Of a DNA stretch of 64,000 nt, positions 40,798-49,401 are shown piece by piece. This stretch comes from an uncultured Alphaproteobacteria bacterium (lineage in GTDB: Bacteria > Pseudomonadota > Alphaproteobacteria > UBA8366 > GCA-2717185): positions 1 through 64,000 of the forward strand of contig CALSRA010000013.1 of NCBI GenBank assembly GCA_943788635.1, read 5' to 3'. The notes under the pieces were generated by a model that was not told the DNA's origin, did not search any database, and saw only the letters and a program-made list of their open reading frames with translations. How positions within the stretch are numbered: the first letter of the stretch is position 1; each line of letters begins with the position of its first letter. Both the position numbers and the translations under genes were made by a program.

Positions 40798-42492
40798 CTA
40801 GCGGATTTCCTCGACGTTTTCGTAATCCTCATTTCGGAATGTCGCAATGATACCACTAACCTCGTCATCACTGATTCCCAAAGCCGTCGCGGTGATTGCC
40901 CCCAGCTGTAGGCTGGCTTCAAGGGTTTCGGGGACGGCTTGTGTCACCCCCTCGGCTTCGAGACGGCGGCTATGCGGCAAGTCACGCGCCCGTGCGTATA
41001 TCGGCAATTCCGGGAAAAGCCCCCTCACCTTCGATACAACATGATCGGCCGAAACAGCCAGATCGAGCGTCACGACCAACCCGCGCGCTTCCGCTGCCCC
41101 CAGGGCATTGAGAATGTCGACCTGCGAGGCGTCACCAAAATAAACGGGCATCCCTTTCGTTCGGCACTCGCGTATCCGAACCGGATCCATATCAAGAGCA
41201 ACATAAGGGATACCGGCAGCTGACAAGACATTCGCGACAGTTTGTCCGACACGCCCAAAACCGACGATGATAACGTGGTCTTGCATAAGTTCCTCGATGA
41301 ATTCCGGCCCTTCCGCAGTCTCCGTATCCTTACCCGCGAGCCAAACGGGAAGTCGCCCCCCGATAAATGCCATCAGCGGAGTTGCGACCATAGATAACGA
41401 TATCGTGGCGAGCAGGATCTGGGTGAGTTCTGCAGACAGCAGACCCAATCCACTGGCGGTTATAAAAAGGATGAATCCGAATTCTCCGCCTTGGGATAGC
41501 ATCAACCCGACCCGGCCGGAATCTATCCATGACAGCTTGAAAAGGCGGCACAGGAGCATCGTAACAACGCTTTTCCCAAGCATGAGGCCTACCAGCAACA
41601 GACCGATCAAGGCGGTTTGCTCGGCGATAAAGGAAATGTCGATGGACATCCCGACAGTCATGAAGAACAGGCCGAGCAAAATGCCGCGAAACGGTCGAAT
41701 ATCCCCTTCAACCTGATGTCTGAATTCAGTTTCGGCGAGAAGCAGTCCCGCCATAAACGCCCCCAGCGCCATCGAGACCCCGACCAGAGACATCAGCCAG
41801 CCAGTACCAAGCACAACAAGCAATGTTGTCGCGATAAACAATTCTGAACTACGCGTGTTTGCAACGATCCGATATATCGGCCGAAGTACAATGCGTCCGA
41901 CGATGATCACAACGATCAATGCTCCGACGGCTTTGATACCCGCTATCGTCAACGCGGAGCCAAAAGAGTCTCCACCTTCGTCAAACACGGTGACGAGCAT
42001 GAGCAGCGGAACAATTGCCAGGTCCTGAAACAACAAAATCGCGAATGATACGTTCCCGGATTGTGTTGCGCGTTCGCCACGCTCGATCAGCATTTGCAGG
42101 ACAAACGCCGTTGAAGAAAGCGCCAGACCACCGCCAATAATCACTGCGGCTTCGGTCGTCGCGCCAAATGCCATGGCGACACCGCCGATAATCAGTGCCG
42201 AGACCACGACTTGCAACGAACCGAGCCCGAAAACAAACCTCCTGAGCGCCCGAAGGCGCGCGATGGATAGCTCGAGACCAATCATGAACAATAGGAAGAC
42301 GACGCCGAACTCCGCCAGAATTTTGGCATTCTCCGACTCTCCGATGATCGCCATGCCATGCGGACCGACAAGAACGCCAGCCGCCAGATATCCTAGGACA
42401 GGACTAGACCGAAGGTACCGTAACAAGGGGACGACGATGACTGCAGCGAGCAGAAAGATCAGGACGTCGTATAGAAATGCAGAATGTGCCAA
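40798..42492 (-). CDS. CPA2-family monovalent cation:proton antiporter, Kef type
   Basis: A 564-residue protein. Residues 1-390 form the 12-13 helix CPA2 exchanger (VVFLLFMIGLELSIARL, the SSTAFVLQML segment and GAFMAGLLLAETEFRHQVE). Residues 410-530 are a TrkA-N (RCK) domain that binds nucleotide (DHVIIVGFGRVGQTVANVLS, then VYFGDASQVDILNALG). It resembles KefB/KefC potassium-efflux antiporters and the YbaL group. No regulatory partner (KefF/KefG) is adjacent. A divergent gene lies 163 bases upstream, and the intergenic space carries both promoters. Confidence 0.9.
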   Translation of the reverse strand: MAHSAFLYDVLIFLLAAVIVVPLLRYLRSSPVLGYLAAGVLVGPHGMAIIGESENAKILAEFGVVFLLFMIGLELSIARLRALRRFVFGLGSLQVVVSALIIGGVAMAFGATTEAAVIIGGGLALSSTAFVLQMLIERGERATQSGNVSFAILLFQDLAIVPLLMLVTVFDEGGDSFGSALTIAGIKAVGALIVVIIVGRIVLRPIYRIVANTRSSELFIATTLLVVLGTGWLMSLVGVSMALGAFMAGLLLAETEFRHQVEGDIRPFRGILLGLFFMTVGMSIDISFIAEQTALIGLLLVGLMLGKSVVTMLLCRLFKLSWIDSGRVGLMLSQGGEFGFILFITASGLGLLSAELTQILLATISLSMVATPLMAFIGGRLPVWLAGKDTETAEGPEFIEELMQDHVIIVGFGRVGQTVANVLSAAGIPYVALDMDPVRIRECRTKGMPVYFGDASQVDILNALGAAEARGLVVTLDLAVSADHVVSKVRGLFPELPIYARARDLPHSRRLEAEGVTQAVPETLEASLQLGAITATALGISDDEVSGIIATFRNEDYENVEEIR

Positions 42493-42655
42493 CCCAGGAC
42501 TCCAAGACAGCGTAGGTGTGGATGAATCGGCATCTACGCCTTACCATGTTGTACGCGAGAATAGTTACCCGGATACAAAAACATTTTGTGAAAACACCTG
42601 TTTGTGTAACTAAATTGAGTTAGCCGGATCGTAATCCGTTTCAAGGGAGACACGA

Positions 42656-43510
42656 GTGCCAAAGACAAATGACAACCCGTTCACACGTTTTAGGGTCGTA
42701 AAGAGTACCCCGCGGATTGGCGCCGAAATTCTGGATATCGACCTCTCTCATGTGGATGACGCTCTGTTCAGCGAGTTACATCAGGCTTTTCTCGAAAATC
42801 AGGTGCTGTTTTTCAGAGATCAGAAAATTACGCGTGAACAGCAGCGCGCCCTGGCATCAAGGTTCGGCAATCTTCACGTTCACCCTGCCGCACCCCACCT
42901 TGAAGAAGATCAGGCGGCGTTCATTATTCACACGCACAAGGAATCAAAAATCAATAACGGCGGCGTCTGGCATACCGATGTCTCCTGTGACAGAGAGCCA
43001 CCAATGGCCACCATGTTGCACCTTCATGTTGTGCCTCCTCTTGGCGGCGACACGCTGTTCAACAGTATGTACGCCGCGTATGAGGACCTTTCCGACAGAA
43101 TGCAGAAATTCCTGTCGGGACTGGTTGCCGTCCATGATGGCGAACAGGTATATCGGGGCAGATATTCGGACCGCGGTGTCGATGATTCTGATACCGAATA
43201 TCCCAAATCCGAACACCCGATCATTCGAACACACCCGGAAACAGGTCGTCAAAGCCTGTATGTGAACCGGATATTTACATCGCATATCAAGGGCATGAAG
43301 CCAGCGGAAAGCCGCGCCTTGCTTGCATTCCTTTATGATCATGCAGAACAGCCAGCCTTTCAAATGCGATTCAAATGGTCCCAGAATGATATCGCGTTCT
43401 GGGATAATCGCTGTGTGCAGCATTTGGCTGTTTGGGATTACTGGCCGCATGAGCGCAAGGGAATTCGCTACACGATCAAGGGTGATCAGCCCTTCCATCG
43501 TGAGGCCTGA
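42656..43510 (+). CDS. TauD/TfdA family Fe(II)/2-oxoglutarate dioxygenase
   Basis: A 284-residue dioxygenase of normal TauD length. It has the N-terminal IGAEILDIDLSHVDDALFSE and VLFFRDQKITREQQ segments, the iron motif VWHTDVSCDREPP (H-x-D) and the distal His in NRCVQHLAVWDYWPHERKG; the C-terminal Arg region is GIRYTIKG. The family hydroxylates taurine, sulfonates, 2,4-D or similar compounds; taurine-type enzymes release sulfite. Starts at GTG 42656 with AAGGGAG upstream. It is followed after 20 bases by the D-hydroxyacid dehydrogenase and probably forms a two-gene operon. Confidence 0.9.
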   Translation: MPKTNDNPFTRFRVVKSTPRIGAEILDIDLSHVDDALFSELHQAFLENQVLFFRDQKITREQQRALASRFGNLHVHPAAPHLEEDQAAFIIHTHKESKINNGGVWHTDVSCDREPPMATMLHLHVVPPLGGDTLFNSMYAAYEDLSDRMQKFLSGLVAVHDGEQVYRGRYSDRGVDDSDTEYPKSEHPIIRTHPETGRQSLYVNRIFTSHIKGMKPAESRALLAFLYDHAEQPAFQMRFKWSQNDIAFWDNRCVQHLAVWDYWPHERKGIRYTIKGDQPFHREA

Positions 43511-43530
43511 AACAAGCAGGAATTGAGCAA

Positions 43531-44481
43531 ATGCGAATTGCTGTCATTAACGACTACAAAGACCTGGCACGAGAAGCGACGGGTTGGAGCCAGCTTTCAT
43601 CAAACCATTCTGTGGATTTCTACCCCGATTTTCTGACCGATGGTGAACCGGCAGCCAAGCGTCTCGCCCCCTATGATATTGTCGTCGCCGCGCGCGAAGA
43701 AACCCAGTTCAACCGCGAGCTCATCGAGCAATTGCCGAATCTCAAACTGCTCGTCACGCATGCAACCCGAAACGCAGCCTTTGATATGGCGGCATTGGCG
43801 GAACGCAACATTACGGTTTGCGGAACCGGATATGGACATGCAAATGCAACGGTAGAACTGACCTGGGGCCTGATACTGTCGCTCTTCAAGCGTATTCCGG
43901 CGGAGGATCGCGGTGTTCGCGACGGCGAATGGGGCGTGGACCTGCCCCTGGGACTTACCGGCAAGACACTGGGCGTATTGGGCCTGGGTGGACTTGGCTC
44001 AGGCACAGCCATTGTTGGCAAGGCTTTGCAAATGGACGTCATTGCCTGGAGCGAAAACCTGACCGCCGAACGCTGTGCGGAAATTGGCGTCACGCTGGTT
44101 TCCAGGGATGAATTATTCGAACGATCCGATGTGCTCAGTGTCCATCTGGTTCTTGGCCCAAGATCCAGGGGACTGATAGGCAGGCGGGAACTTTCGCAAA
44201 TGAAACCGACGGCCTATCTCATCAATACGTCCCGCGGTCCGATTGTTGATGAACCTGCCCTGATTGATGCGCTGAATTCGGGTGCCATTGCCGGTGCCGG
44301 ACTGGACGTCTTCGACGTTGAACCACTACCAATCGACCATCCGCTTCGCAGCACACCCAATACCGTTCTCACGCCGCATCTGGGCGGTCGCACGAAGGAA
44401 AACTTCACCGCACGTTATCAGGATTGCGTCGAAAACGTCGTTGCCTGGCTTGACGGTGCGCCGGTCCGGGTCATGACATAG
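43531..44481 (+). CDS. D-isomer specific 2-hydroxyacid dehydrogenase
   Basis: A 316-residue NAD(P)-dependent dehydrogenase. The nucleotide loop is LGVLGLGGLGSGTAIVGKAL, the catalytic Arg sits in YLINTSRGPIVDEPALI, a Glu in DVFDVEPLPIDHP, and the catalytic His in LTPHLGGRTKENF. It reduces 2-keto acids to D-2-hydroxy acids or the reverse. It follows the dioxygenase by 20 bases, and a short hairpin directly after its stop ends the unit. The true substrate is not clear from sequence. Confidence 0.9.
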   Translation: MRIAVINDYKDLAREATGWSQLSSNHSVDFYPDFLTDGEPAAKRLAPYDIVVAAREETQFNRELIEQLPNLKLLVTHATRNAAFDMAALAERNITVCGTGYGHANATVELTWGLILSLFKRIPAEDRGVRDGEWGVDLPLGLTGKTLGVLGLGGLGSGTAIVGKALQMDVIAWSENLTAERCAEIGVTLVSRDELFERSDVLSVHLVLGPRSRGLIGRRELSQMKPTAYLINTSRGPIVDEPALIDALNSGAIAGAGLDVFDVEPLPIDHPLRSTPNTVLTPHLGGRTKENFTARYQDCVENVVAWLDGAPVRVMT

Positions 44482-44501
44482 GCCGCCCGTCAGGCGGCTT
44501 T
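44482..44501 (+). terminator. Small terminator hairpin after the dehydrogenase
   Basis: GCCGCC (44482-44487), loop CGTCA, GGCGGC (44493-44498) then TTT. The stem is only six pairs but is GC-only. It overlaps the end of the opposite-strand pseudogene fragment. Confidence 0.55.
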
Positions 44502-44849
44502 ACGTTCACGTTTCGGGCAGGGTTTGACGGTCTTCTGATCAGGGTCAAACTCTGAACGGTCGGTATGCGCCAGACTCTTGCGATATACGTGCAACGACAA
44601 GGTCGTCGTTTCACCATCATTCCGGACACTGTGAATGTCGTTCGGCATGAATACGGCCGTATCCCCCGGGCCCACATTTACCTCATGGCCGATCGTGAGA
44701 TCAGCAAAGCCCGGCTTTGATCCGTCATCCCGTCGAAGCCAGTTGATATTGGTTTCCTCACCATCAAGACCGACAACAATCCCCCAAGTCTGATGATCAT
44801 GCGGTTTTACGCCGCGACCTGGTAACCACGCGATAACTTCGACCAGAAG
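44490..44849 (-). pseudogene. Cysteine dioxygenase-like thiol dioxygenase, C-terminal part (cut by IS3)
   Basis: The C-terminal two-thirds of a cupin-fold Fe(II) thiol dioxygenase: VIAWLPGRGVKPHDHQTWGI (H-x-H iron ligands), then DTAVFMPNDIHSVRN (third His) and a basic tail (KPCPKRERKAA). Separated from its start by the IS3 insertion at 44850-46080. Removing the IS and one copy of the 4-bp duplication joins Ser-Leu-Leu to Val-Glu-Val in frame and gives a 189-residue protein (570 bases). Such enzymes convert cysteine, 3-mercaptopropionate or cysteamine to the sulfinate. As it stands it has no start of its own and is not functional. Confidence 0.85.
44846..44849. repeat. IS3 target-site duplication, left copy (GAAG)
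   Basis: Identical to 46081-46084. The two copies flank the element, and deleting one restores the reading frame of the interrupted gene. Confidence 0.9.
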
Positions 44850-44912
44850 TGGTCTTGTCACGGTTTAGTTCCGGTCTCTTTCGAGCAATGTTTGCAATGA
44901 AGGAGATAAAGA

Positions 44913-45188
44913 ATGGCAACAAGATACACGGACGAGTTTCGGCGTGATGCAGTGCGCATCGCGATCAGCAGCGGCTTAACGCGACCGCAAGTTTCATCAG
45001 ATTTGGGCGTTGGTCTATCGACGCTGAACAAGTGGGTCCAGAAGCATCAGCATGACGATCTGATGTCTGGCCCTCACGAGGAGGTGGAGAAAGAAAATAA
45101 ACGCCTCCGCAAGGAAGTCCGCTTACTTCGCGAGGAGAGGGAAATATTAAAAAAAGCGGCAATCTTCTTTGCAGGCCAAAGCCGATGA
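44913..45188 (+). CDS. IS3-family transposase OrfA
   Basis: A 91-residue DNA-binding protein: helix-turn-helix (YTDEFRRDAVRIAISS, then SSDLGVGLSTLNKWV) and a C-terminal leucine zipper (EEVEKENKRLRKEVRLL, then REILKKA). It has an excellent ribosome site (AAGGAGATAAAG). On its own it is thought to repress transposition; the fusion with OrfB made by -1 frameshifting at the A7 run 45149-45155 is the active transposase. Its stop overlaps the orfB ATG (ATGA). Confidence 0.93.
   Translation: MATRYTDEFRRDAVRIAISSGLTRPQVSSDLGVGLSTLNKWVQKHQHDDLMSGPHEEVEKENKRLRKEVRLLREEREILKKAAIFFAGQSR
45149..45156 (+). promoter_or_regulatory. Programmed -1 frameshift site in IS3 (A7G)
   Basis: TTA-AAA-AAA-GCG in the orfA frame, with the orfB frame open from there to its ATG at 45185. 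A slip one base back on the A run gives the OrfAB transposase. The position, in the ILKKA segment, is the usual one for the family. Confidence 0.7.
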
Positions 45189-46042
45189 GATTCGCTTTCA
45201 TCGACGCCTGGAAAGAAGAATGGCCAGTGGAGTGTCTCTGCCGCGTTATGCGGGTCACATCGCGTGGGTTTCGCGCTTGGCGCCTGCGCCCGATGAGCCA
45301 ACGCCAACGTCATGATATGGTGCTTCTGGCCCATATCCGTGAGCAACACCGTCTGAGCCTGCAAAGCTATGGGCGGCCGCGCATGACCGAAGAGCTGCAA
45401 GAATTGGGGCTTGAAGTGGGGCACCGGCGCGTGGGTCGCTTGATGCGTGAGAACGGCATCAAGGTTATCAGAACCCAGAAATACAAAGCTACGACGGACA
45501 GCAACCACACGTTCAACATCGCGCCCAACTTGCTGGCTCAGAACTTCTCAGCGGATGCGCCTAACCAAAAATGGGCGGGCGACATATCCTATATCTGGAC
45601 CAGTGAAGGCTGGTTGTATCTGGCTGTCATCCTTGATCTGTATTCCCGTCGCGTTATCGGCTGGGCCGTCAGCAGCCGTATGAAGCGGGATTTGGCGATC
45701 CGGGCGTTGGACATGGCCGTGGCACTGCGACAGCCGCCAGAGGGCTGCATTCACCATACGGATCGCGGGTCGCAATATTGTTCGCACGACTATCAGAAGC
45801 GCCTTTTGAAGAATGGCTTCAAGGTATCGATGAGCGGCAAAGGCAATTGCTACGACAATTCCATGGTTGAGACCTTCTTCAAATCCATCAAGGCAGAGCT
45901 CATCTGGCGCAACCGCTGGGATACACGTCGCCAAGCAGAAGGAGCTATATTCCAGTATATCAATGGGTTCTACAATTCCCGCCGCCGCCACTCATCACTG
46001 AATAGCAAAAGCCCCTTGGCATTCGAACGAAAGGCCGCATAA
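45185..46042 (+). CDS. IS3-family transposase OrfB (DDE integrase core)
   Basis: A 285-residue rve-type catalytic domain. The DDE residues lie in QKWAGDISYIWTSEGWLYLA (D), GCIHHTDRGSQYCSHD (D) and YDNSMVETFFKSIKAEL (E). The C-terminus ends in HSSLNSKSPLAFERKA, the IS3 pattern. It is expressed mainly as an OrfAB frameshift product. No damage is seen, so the element is probably active. Confidence 0.94.
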   Translation: MRFAFIDAWKEEWPVECLCRVMRVTSRGFRAWRLRPMSQRQRHDMVLLAHIREQHRLSLQSYGRPRMTEELQELGLEVGHRRVGRLMRENGIKVIRTQKYKATTDSNHTFNIAPNLLAQNFSADAPNQKWAGDISYIWTSEGWLYLAVILDLYSRRVIGWAVSSRMKRDLAIRALDMAVALRQPPEGCIHHTDRGSQYCSHDYQKRLLKNGFKVSMSGKGNCYDNSMVETFFKSIKAELIWRNRWDTRRQAEGAIFQYINGFYNSRRRHSSLNSKSPLAFERKAA

Positions 46043-46080
46043 ATGAGTTGAAAGACCGGAACGTAAGCGGGACAAGACCA

Positions 46081-46294
46081 GAAGCGAGTGATCAGGTTCT
46101 TCATGCAAGACGGTGATGCCAAATCCCTGATCTTCTCCGCACTCGTAAAATTCAGGCCGGACCCATCCCTTGTCATCCTTCATACGACTGGCCATTGGCG
46201 CGGCCTGCTGCAGAACGGCACGGGGATCATCGTGTTCGGCGACGACCTTTCTCAGATCCTGAACCAGAGCGTCAATCGTGTAAGCCGTCATCAT
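46081..46294 (-). pseudogene. Thiol dioxygenase-like gene, N-terminal part (cut by IS3)
   Basis: The first 71 codons of the gene whose other part lies at 44490-44849. The start MTAYTIDALVQDLRKVVAEH has an excellent GGAGGG site five bases before the ATG at 46294. The segment ends GITVLHEEPDHSLLV, where the IS3 element follows; downstream codons are IS sequence. It follows the MDR gene by 17 bases and was probably the third gene of an operon with the TauD-like and MDR genes. Confidence 0.85.
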
Positions 46295-46311
46295 CGTCCC
46301 TCCAGTCGCAT

Positions 46312-47274
46312 TCACATCGTCAGAATGATTTTACCGAAGTGACCATTCTGGCGCATATGTTCCTGCGCCATAGGCGCCTCATCCAGTGAGAATGTCCGGT
46401 CGATAGGCAGGTGCAATCGACCAGCGTCGACGGCCTCCCATAAATCGGCACGCATTGCGTCAACGATTTCACGCACCTTCTCCCGCGAGCGGGTACGAAA
46501 GGTCACGCCGATATAGTCGATACGCTTGAAAGCATGCAGGTCGAAATTGAAATCACCGCTGAACCCACCGAGGCGACCGACATTCACAATCCTGCCAAGG
46601 ATTCGCGTCGCTTTCAGGTTGTCGTTCATGACTCCGCCGGAAACCTGATCGATAATCAGATCCACACCGGTGCCGTCGGTTGCCTCAAGCACCTTATCTG
46701 CCCAATTGGGATCGCTGGAATCCAGTGCGATATCCGCCCCGAATTCTTTTAACCTCGCCCGTCGTTCCGCATTCGTCGATGTCCCAATGACAAGTTTCGC
46801 GCCTTTCTCCTTGGCAATTTGCATTGCCATCAGGCCAACACCAGAACTCGCCCCCTGAATCAGCACCGTTTCGCCGGCGACCAAACGGCCAGCCGTGACA
46901 ATAGCATTATGCATGGTAATCAGCGCGATTGGCAGGGTTGCCGCCTGCTCGAACGTCATGTTGTTTGCCGGAATAACGGATAGGCGCGCAATGTCGCAAA
47001 CGGCGTATTCGGCATATCCACCATTGCCGGAACACATAACCCGGTCCCCTGGGCTGCAGCCGGTCACTTCTGCGCCGACAGACACGACCTCGCCCGACCA
47101 TTCCAAGCCGGCAACGCTGCCCCCGCTAAAACCATGTCCCCCGGCAACCATCAGCAGGTCAGCGCGATTCAAAGCCCCGGCACGAACCTTGACCAGCACT
47201 TCATTAGCCTTTGGTTCCGGAACAGGGACATCACGAATTTCAAGGCCATTTTCGCCAATGACAGCAGCTTTCAT
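46312..47274 (-). CDS. Quinone oxidoreductase-like MDR enzyme (zinc-independent)
   Basis: A 320-residue medium-chain NADPH-dependent reductase of the Qor group: GHGFSGGSVAGLEWSGEVVS at the catalytic domain, the NADPH loop ETVLIQGASSGVGLMAMQIA (AxxGxxG-type), and the structural-zinc cysteines are absent. Length and the absence of zinc ligands point to quinone or alpha,beta-enone reduction. It sits between the frameshifted TauD-like gene and the broken thiol dioxygenase gene on the minus strand, with short gaps, so it belongs to that operon. Confidence 0.88.
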   Translation of the reverse strand: MKAAVIGENGLEIRDVPVPEPKANEVLVKVRAGALNRADLLMVAGGHGFSGGSVAGLEWSGEVVSVGAEVTGCSPGDRVMCSGNGGYAEYAVCDIARLSVIPANNMTFEQAATLPIALITMHNAIVTAGRLVAGETVLIQGASSGVGLMAMQIAKEKGAKLVIGTSTNAERRARLKEFGADIALDSSDPNWADKVLEATDGTGVDLIIDQVSGGVMNDNLKATRILGRIVNVGRLGGFSGDFNFDLHAFKRIDYIGVTFRTRSREKVREIVDAMRADLWEAVDAGRLHLPIDRTFSLDEAPMAQEHMRQNGHFGKIILTM

Positions 47275-47312
47275 TCTCGTTCCCTACTTTCCAGTGAATT
47301 CTCTTCAGGTTC

Positions 47313-48195
47313 TTACGCGCCAAATGCCGGTATCGGAACCGCACCTTTGACCTGCGCACGATGCATCATTCTCCGTGCCGTATTGTCGAAACTTTCTCGG
47401 TAGTGCATGCAACATCTGTTATCCCAGATCAGTAGATCACCGACCCGCCAATCATGTTTCCAGGAAAACCCGCCTGACAGGCAATGGCGCCATAAATCCC
47501 GGAATAACGAATCATCCGGCTCCCCGATGACGCCGGACGCCCCCGAACGACGCCCAAGAAAAAGCGCGGGCTTGCCCGAAACAGGGTGCTGAATAACGAT
47601 CGGGTGGCGCGCACCGGGTGCCTTGTCAGGGTCAGTATTACCTTCAAATGCCGCGTGTATTTTACGCACCTCGCCTGCGCTGGTGTAGGTAGCGTCATGA
47701 ACGGCGCGCTTATCCCGAGCCCGTTTTTTGCAAATCTTCCGGTAATGCCTCATAGGCCCGGTACATGTTCATGAAGTGGGTCGTCCCACCGGCAGGTGGA
47801 ATTTCAAGAGAATAAAGCAGACTGGCGGATGGCGGCGCATCGATATACGACATATCCGTATGCCATTCGGCCTCTCCGTTGCCCAGGCTGCCGACAGGTT
47901 GGCCTTTGTCTTCAATGTTTGAAATACACGCCAGTTGCGGGAATCCAGGTATCCAGGGCGTCCCTGACTTGTTTGGGGGGGCCTGTTCCAGTTCACCAAA
48001 GTTCTTCGCAAACGCCACAAGCTGGGAGTCCGTCAGGTTTTGTCCCCGCACCAGAACCACGAGGTGGTCTCGCCATGCGGACCGAATTTTATCGGCAGAG
48101 GCAGTATCCAGAGGACGCGAAAGGTCCAGCCCTTTTATTTCAACACCCAACGAATCCGATAGTGGAACCAATTCCAGTTCCTTCAATTGTACCAT
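47313..48195 (-). pseudogene. TauD/TfdA family dioxygenase, one frameshift
   Basis: The first 160 codons contain the TauD N-terminus (SLGVEIKGLDLSRPLDTASA) and the iron motif GEAEWHTDMSYIDAPP. The second part contains HPIVIQHPVSGKPALFLG, the distal His in NRCCMHYRESFDNTARR and the 2-oxoglutarate Arg in RMMHRAQVKG. One extra T in the T6 run at 47724-47729 (minus strand A-run) separates them; removing it joins EDLQK to RARDKRAVHDATY. The corrected gene is 294 codons, the family length. A third dioxygenase of the group; it may be intact in vivo. Confidence 0.88.
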
Positions 48196-48311
48196 ATTTT
48201 ATGTGCCCCCCGTTTTCAGGCGATAATACTGAATGAATATATTGCACTGCCAGATGCCCACAGGCAAAGGGTCGGCAGGTGTTGCCTGCGGAAACCGAAA
48301 GGATTGATACC

Positions 48312-48602
48312 ATGACGGCGTATTGTATCTTCGATGCGGAAATAACAGACGAATCCTGGCTTCCGGAATATGTCGCTCGAATAACGCCGCTATACGAGCG
48401 CCATGGCGGACAATGCATTGCCAGAAGTCGTAATCCTATTCAACTCGAAGGTGACCGCAAGCCCCCTTCTCTTCTATCGATTATCGAGTTTCCATCGCAT
48501 GAAGCAGCCATGGCCTGGTACAACGATCCGGAATTCGCGCCCTTGTTAAAAATGCGGCGCTCCGGGTCTGTTGCGAATGGTTTCCTTATCCAAGGCGACT
48601 GA
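48312..48602 (+). CDS. DUF1330 domain protein
   Basis: A 96-residue single-domain ferredoxin-like (dimeric alpha/beta barrel) protein: TAYCIFDAEITDESWLPEYV, then ITPLYERHGGQCIARS and IEFPSHEAAMAWYNDPEF are typical DUF1330. Function unknown, frequently near short-chain oxidoreductases. The frame opens earlier, but the ATG at 48312 after GAAAGGA is preferred. It is divergent from the TauD-like pseudogene and directly adjacent to the convergent hydrolase gene. Confidence 0.85.
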   Translation: MTAYCIFDAEITDESWLPEYVARITPLYERHGGQCIARSRNPIQLEGDRKPPSLLSIIEFPSHEAAMAWYNDPEFAPLLKMRRSGSVANGFLIQGD

Positions 48603-49340
48603 TTATTTCAGGTTCCGCTCCCACAGGTCGAACAGGCGTTCCCAGGCATGCTCAGCCTGAATTGGTGCATAGACAGGGCGTTCAGCGAATTGATAGCCAT
48701 GCTGGGTCCCGGAGGGAACCTCCACGGTTGCCCGGACATTGTGCTGTTTAAGCGCTGCCTTCAGGTCTTCGATTGCCTTGTCTGGCACATGTGCATCGAC
48801 CTCGGCAAATGAGTAGAAAAACTCAGCCTGAACGCGATCGAATAGCAAATGCGGCGAGTCGGCTTCGTCAGTAACAATTCCAACGCCGTACAGCGACCCG
48901 ACAGCCGCGAAACGTGTTGGATACAAGCCGGCTGCCGTCGTCACGAAACGGCCGCTCATGCAATGCCCGACACACCCGACTTTACCCGGTGCGGCCGCAT
49001 CCTGTGCATCGATATAAGCCAGAAGTCCTGCTGTATCATCCGCGACCATCTTGTTGTCCAGATGCTTTGCTGCCGCCAGAAGGGCCACTGTCATATTGTC
49101 GTCGCGGCGCGCCACATCGAAACGGATTGTTCCCAGACGGTAATACATATCTGGCAGGATGCAGTAATACCCCCGGCTGGCGATCCGCCGCGCCATATTG
49201 CACAACTCTTCCCGATAGCCGGGTGCATCCATATAAAAAATGATGGCTGGAAACCGCCCCGGCAAATCCGGATGCGCCGTGAAACTGGGCATCAGGCCAT
49301 ATTGTGTTGGCACATTTACAAAGTTTTCCACAAGCGCCAT
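48603..49340 (-). CDS. Dienelactone hydrolase family protein (downstream copy)
   Basis: A 245-residue alpha/beta hydrolase of the DLH group. The Cys nucleophile is in VGCVGHCMSGRFVTT; the Asp and His of the triad are expected in FYSFAEVDAHVPDKAIE and SGTQHGYQFAERPVY. Close relative of the neighbouring copy at 49402-50139 (same length and the same N- and C-terminal ends), so they arose by tandem duplication. The ATG at 49340 is preceded by GGGAGGGG. A terminator lies between the two copies, so this copy probably has its own promoter. Confidence 0.9.
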   Translation of the reverse strand: MALVENFVNVPTQYGLMPSFTAHPDLPGRFPAIIFYMDAPGYREELCNMARRIASRGYYCILPDMYYRLGTIRFDVARRDDNMTVALLAAAKHLDNKMVADDTAGLLAYIDAQDAAAPGKVGCVGHCMSGRFVTTAAGLYPTRFAAVGSLYGVGIVTDEADSPHLLFDRVQAEFFYSFAEVDAHVPDKAIEDLKAALKQHNVRATVEVPSGTQHGYQFAERPVYAPIQAEHAWERLFDLWERNLK

Positions 49341-49360
49341 CGTCCCCTCCCGACATACAT

Positions 49361-49389
49361 AAAAAAAGGGCGGCGCACTGCGCCGCCCT
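49361..49389 (-). terminator. Intrinsic terminator between the two DLH genes
   Basis: On the minus strand AGGGCGGCGC and GCGCCGCCCT form a perfect 10-bp stem with a three-base loop (49367-49389), followed by seven Ts (49361-49367). It ends transcription of the upstream copy 13 bases after its stop. Confidence 0.9.
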
Positions 49390-49401
49390 GATTTATCCGG
49401 C

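Larger units (their letters stand above)
44850..46080 (+). mobile_element. Intact IS3-family insertion sequence (1,231 bp) with 4-bp target duplication
   Basis: Terminal inverted repeats begin TGGTCTTGTC at 44850 and, on the minus strand, TGGTCTTGTC from 46080; they continue with CG and GTTCCGGTCT similarity over about 27 bases. The flanks are GAAG at 44846-44849 and GAAG at 46081-46084, the target duplication. Inside are orfA and orfB overlapping in -1 frame, the IS3 arrangement. Perfect ends, intact genes and an exact duplication indicate a recent insertion; it inactivates the thiol dioxygenase gene. Confidence 0.95.

Noticed and set aside
45548-45991. Minus-strand gene inside the IS3 element
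   Set aside because: Antisense to the DDE transposase with no ribosome site.
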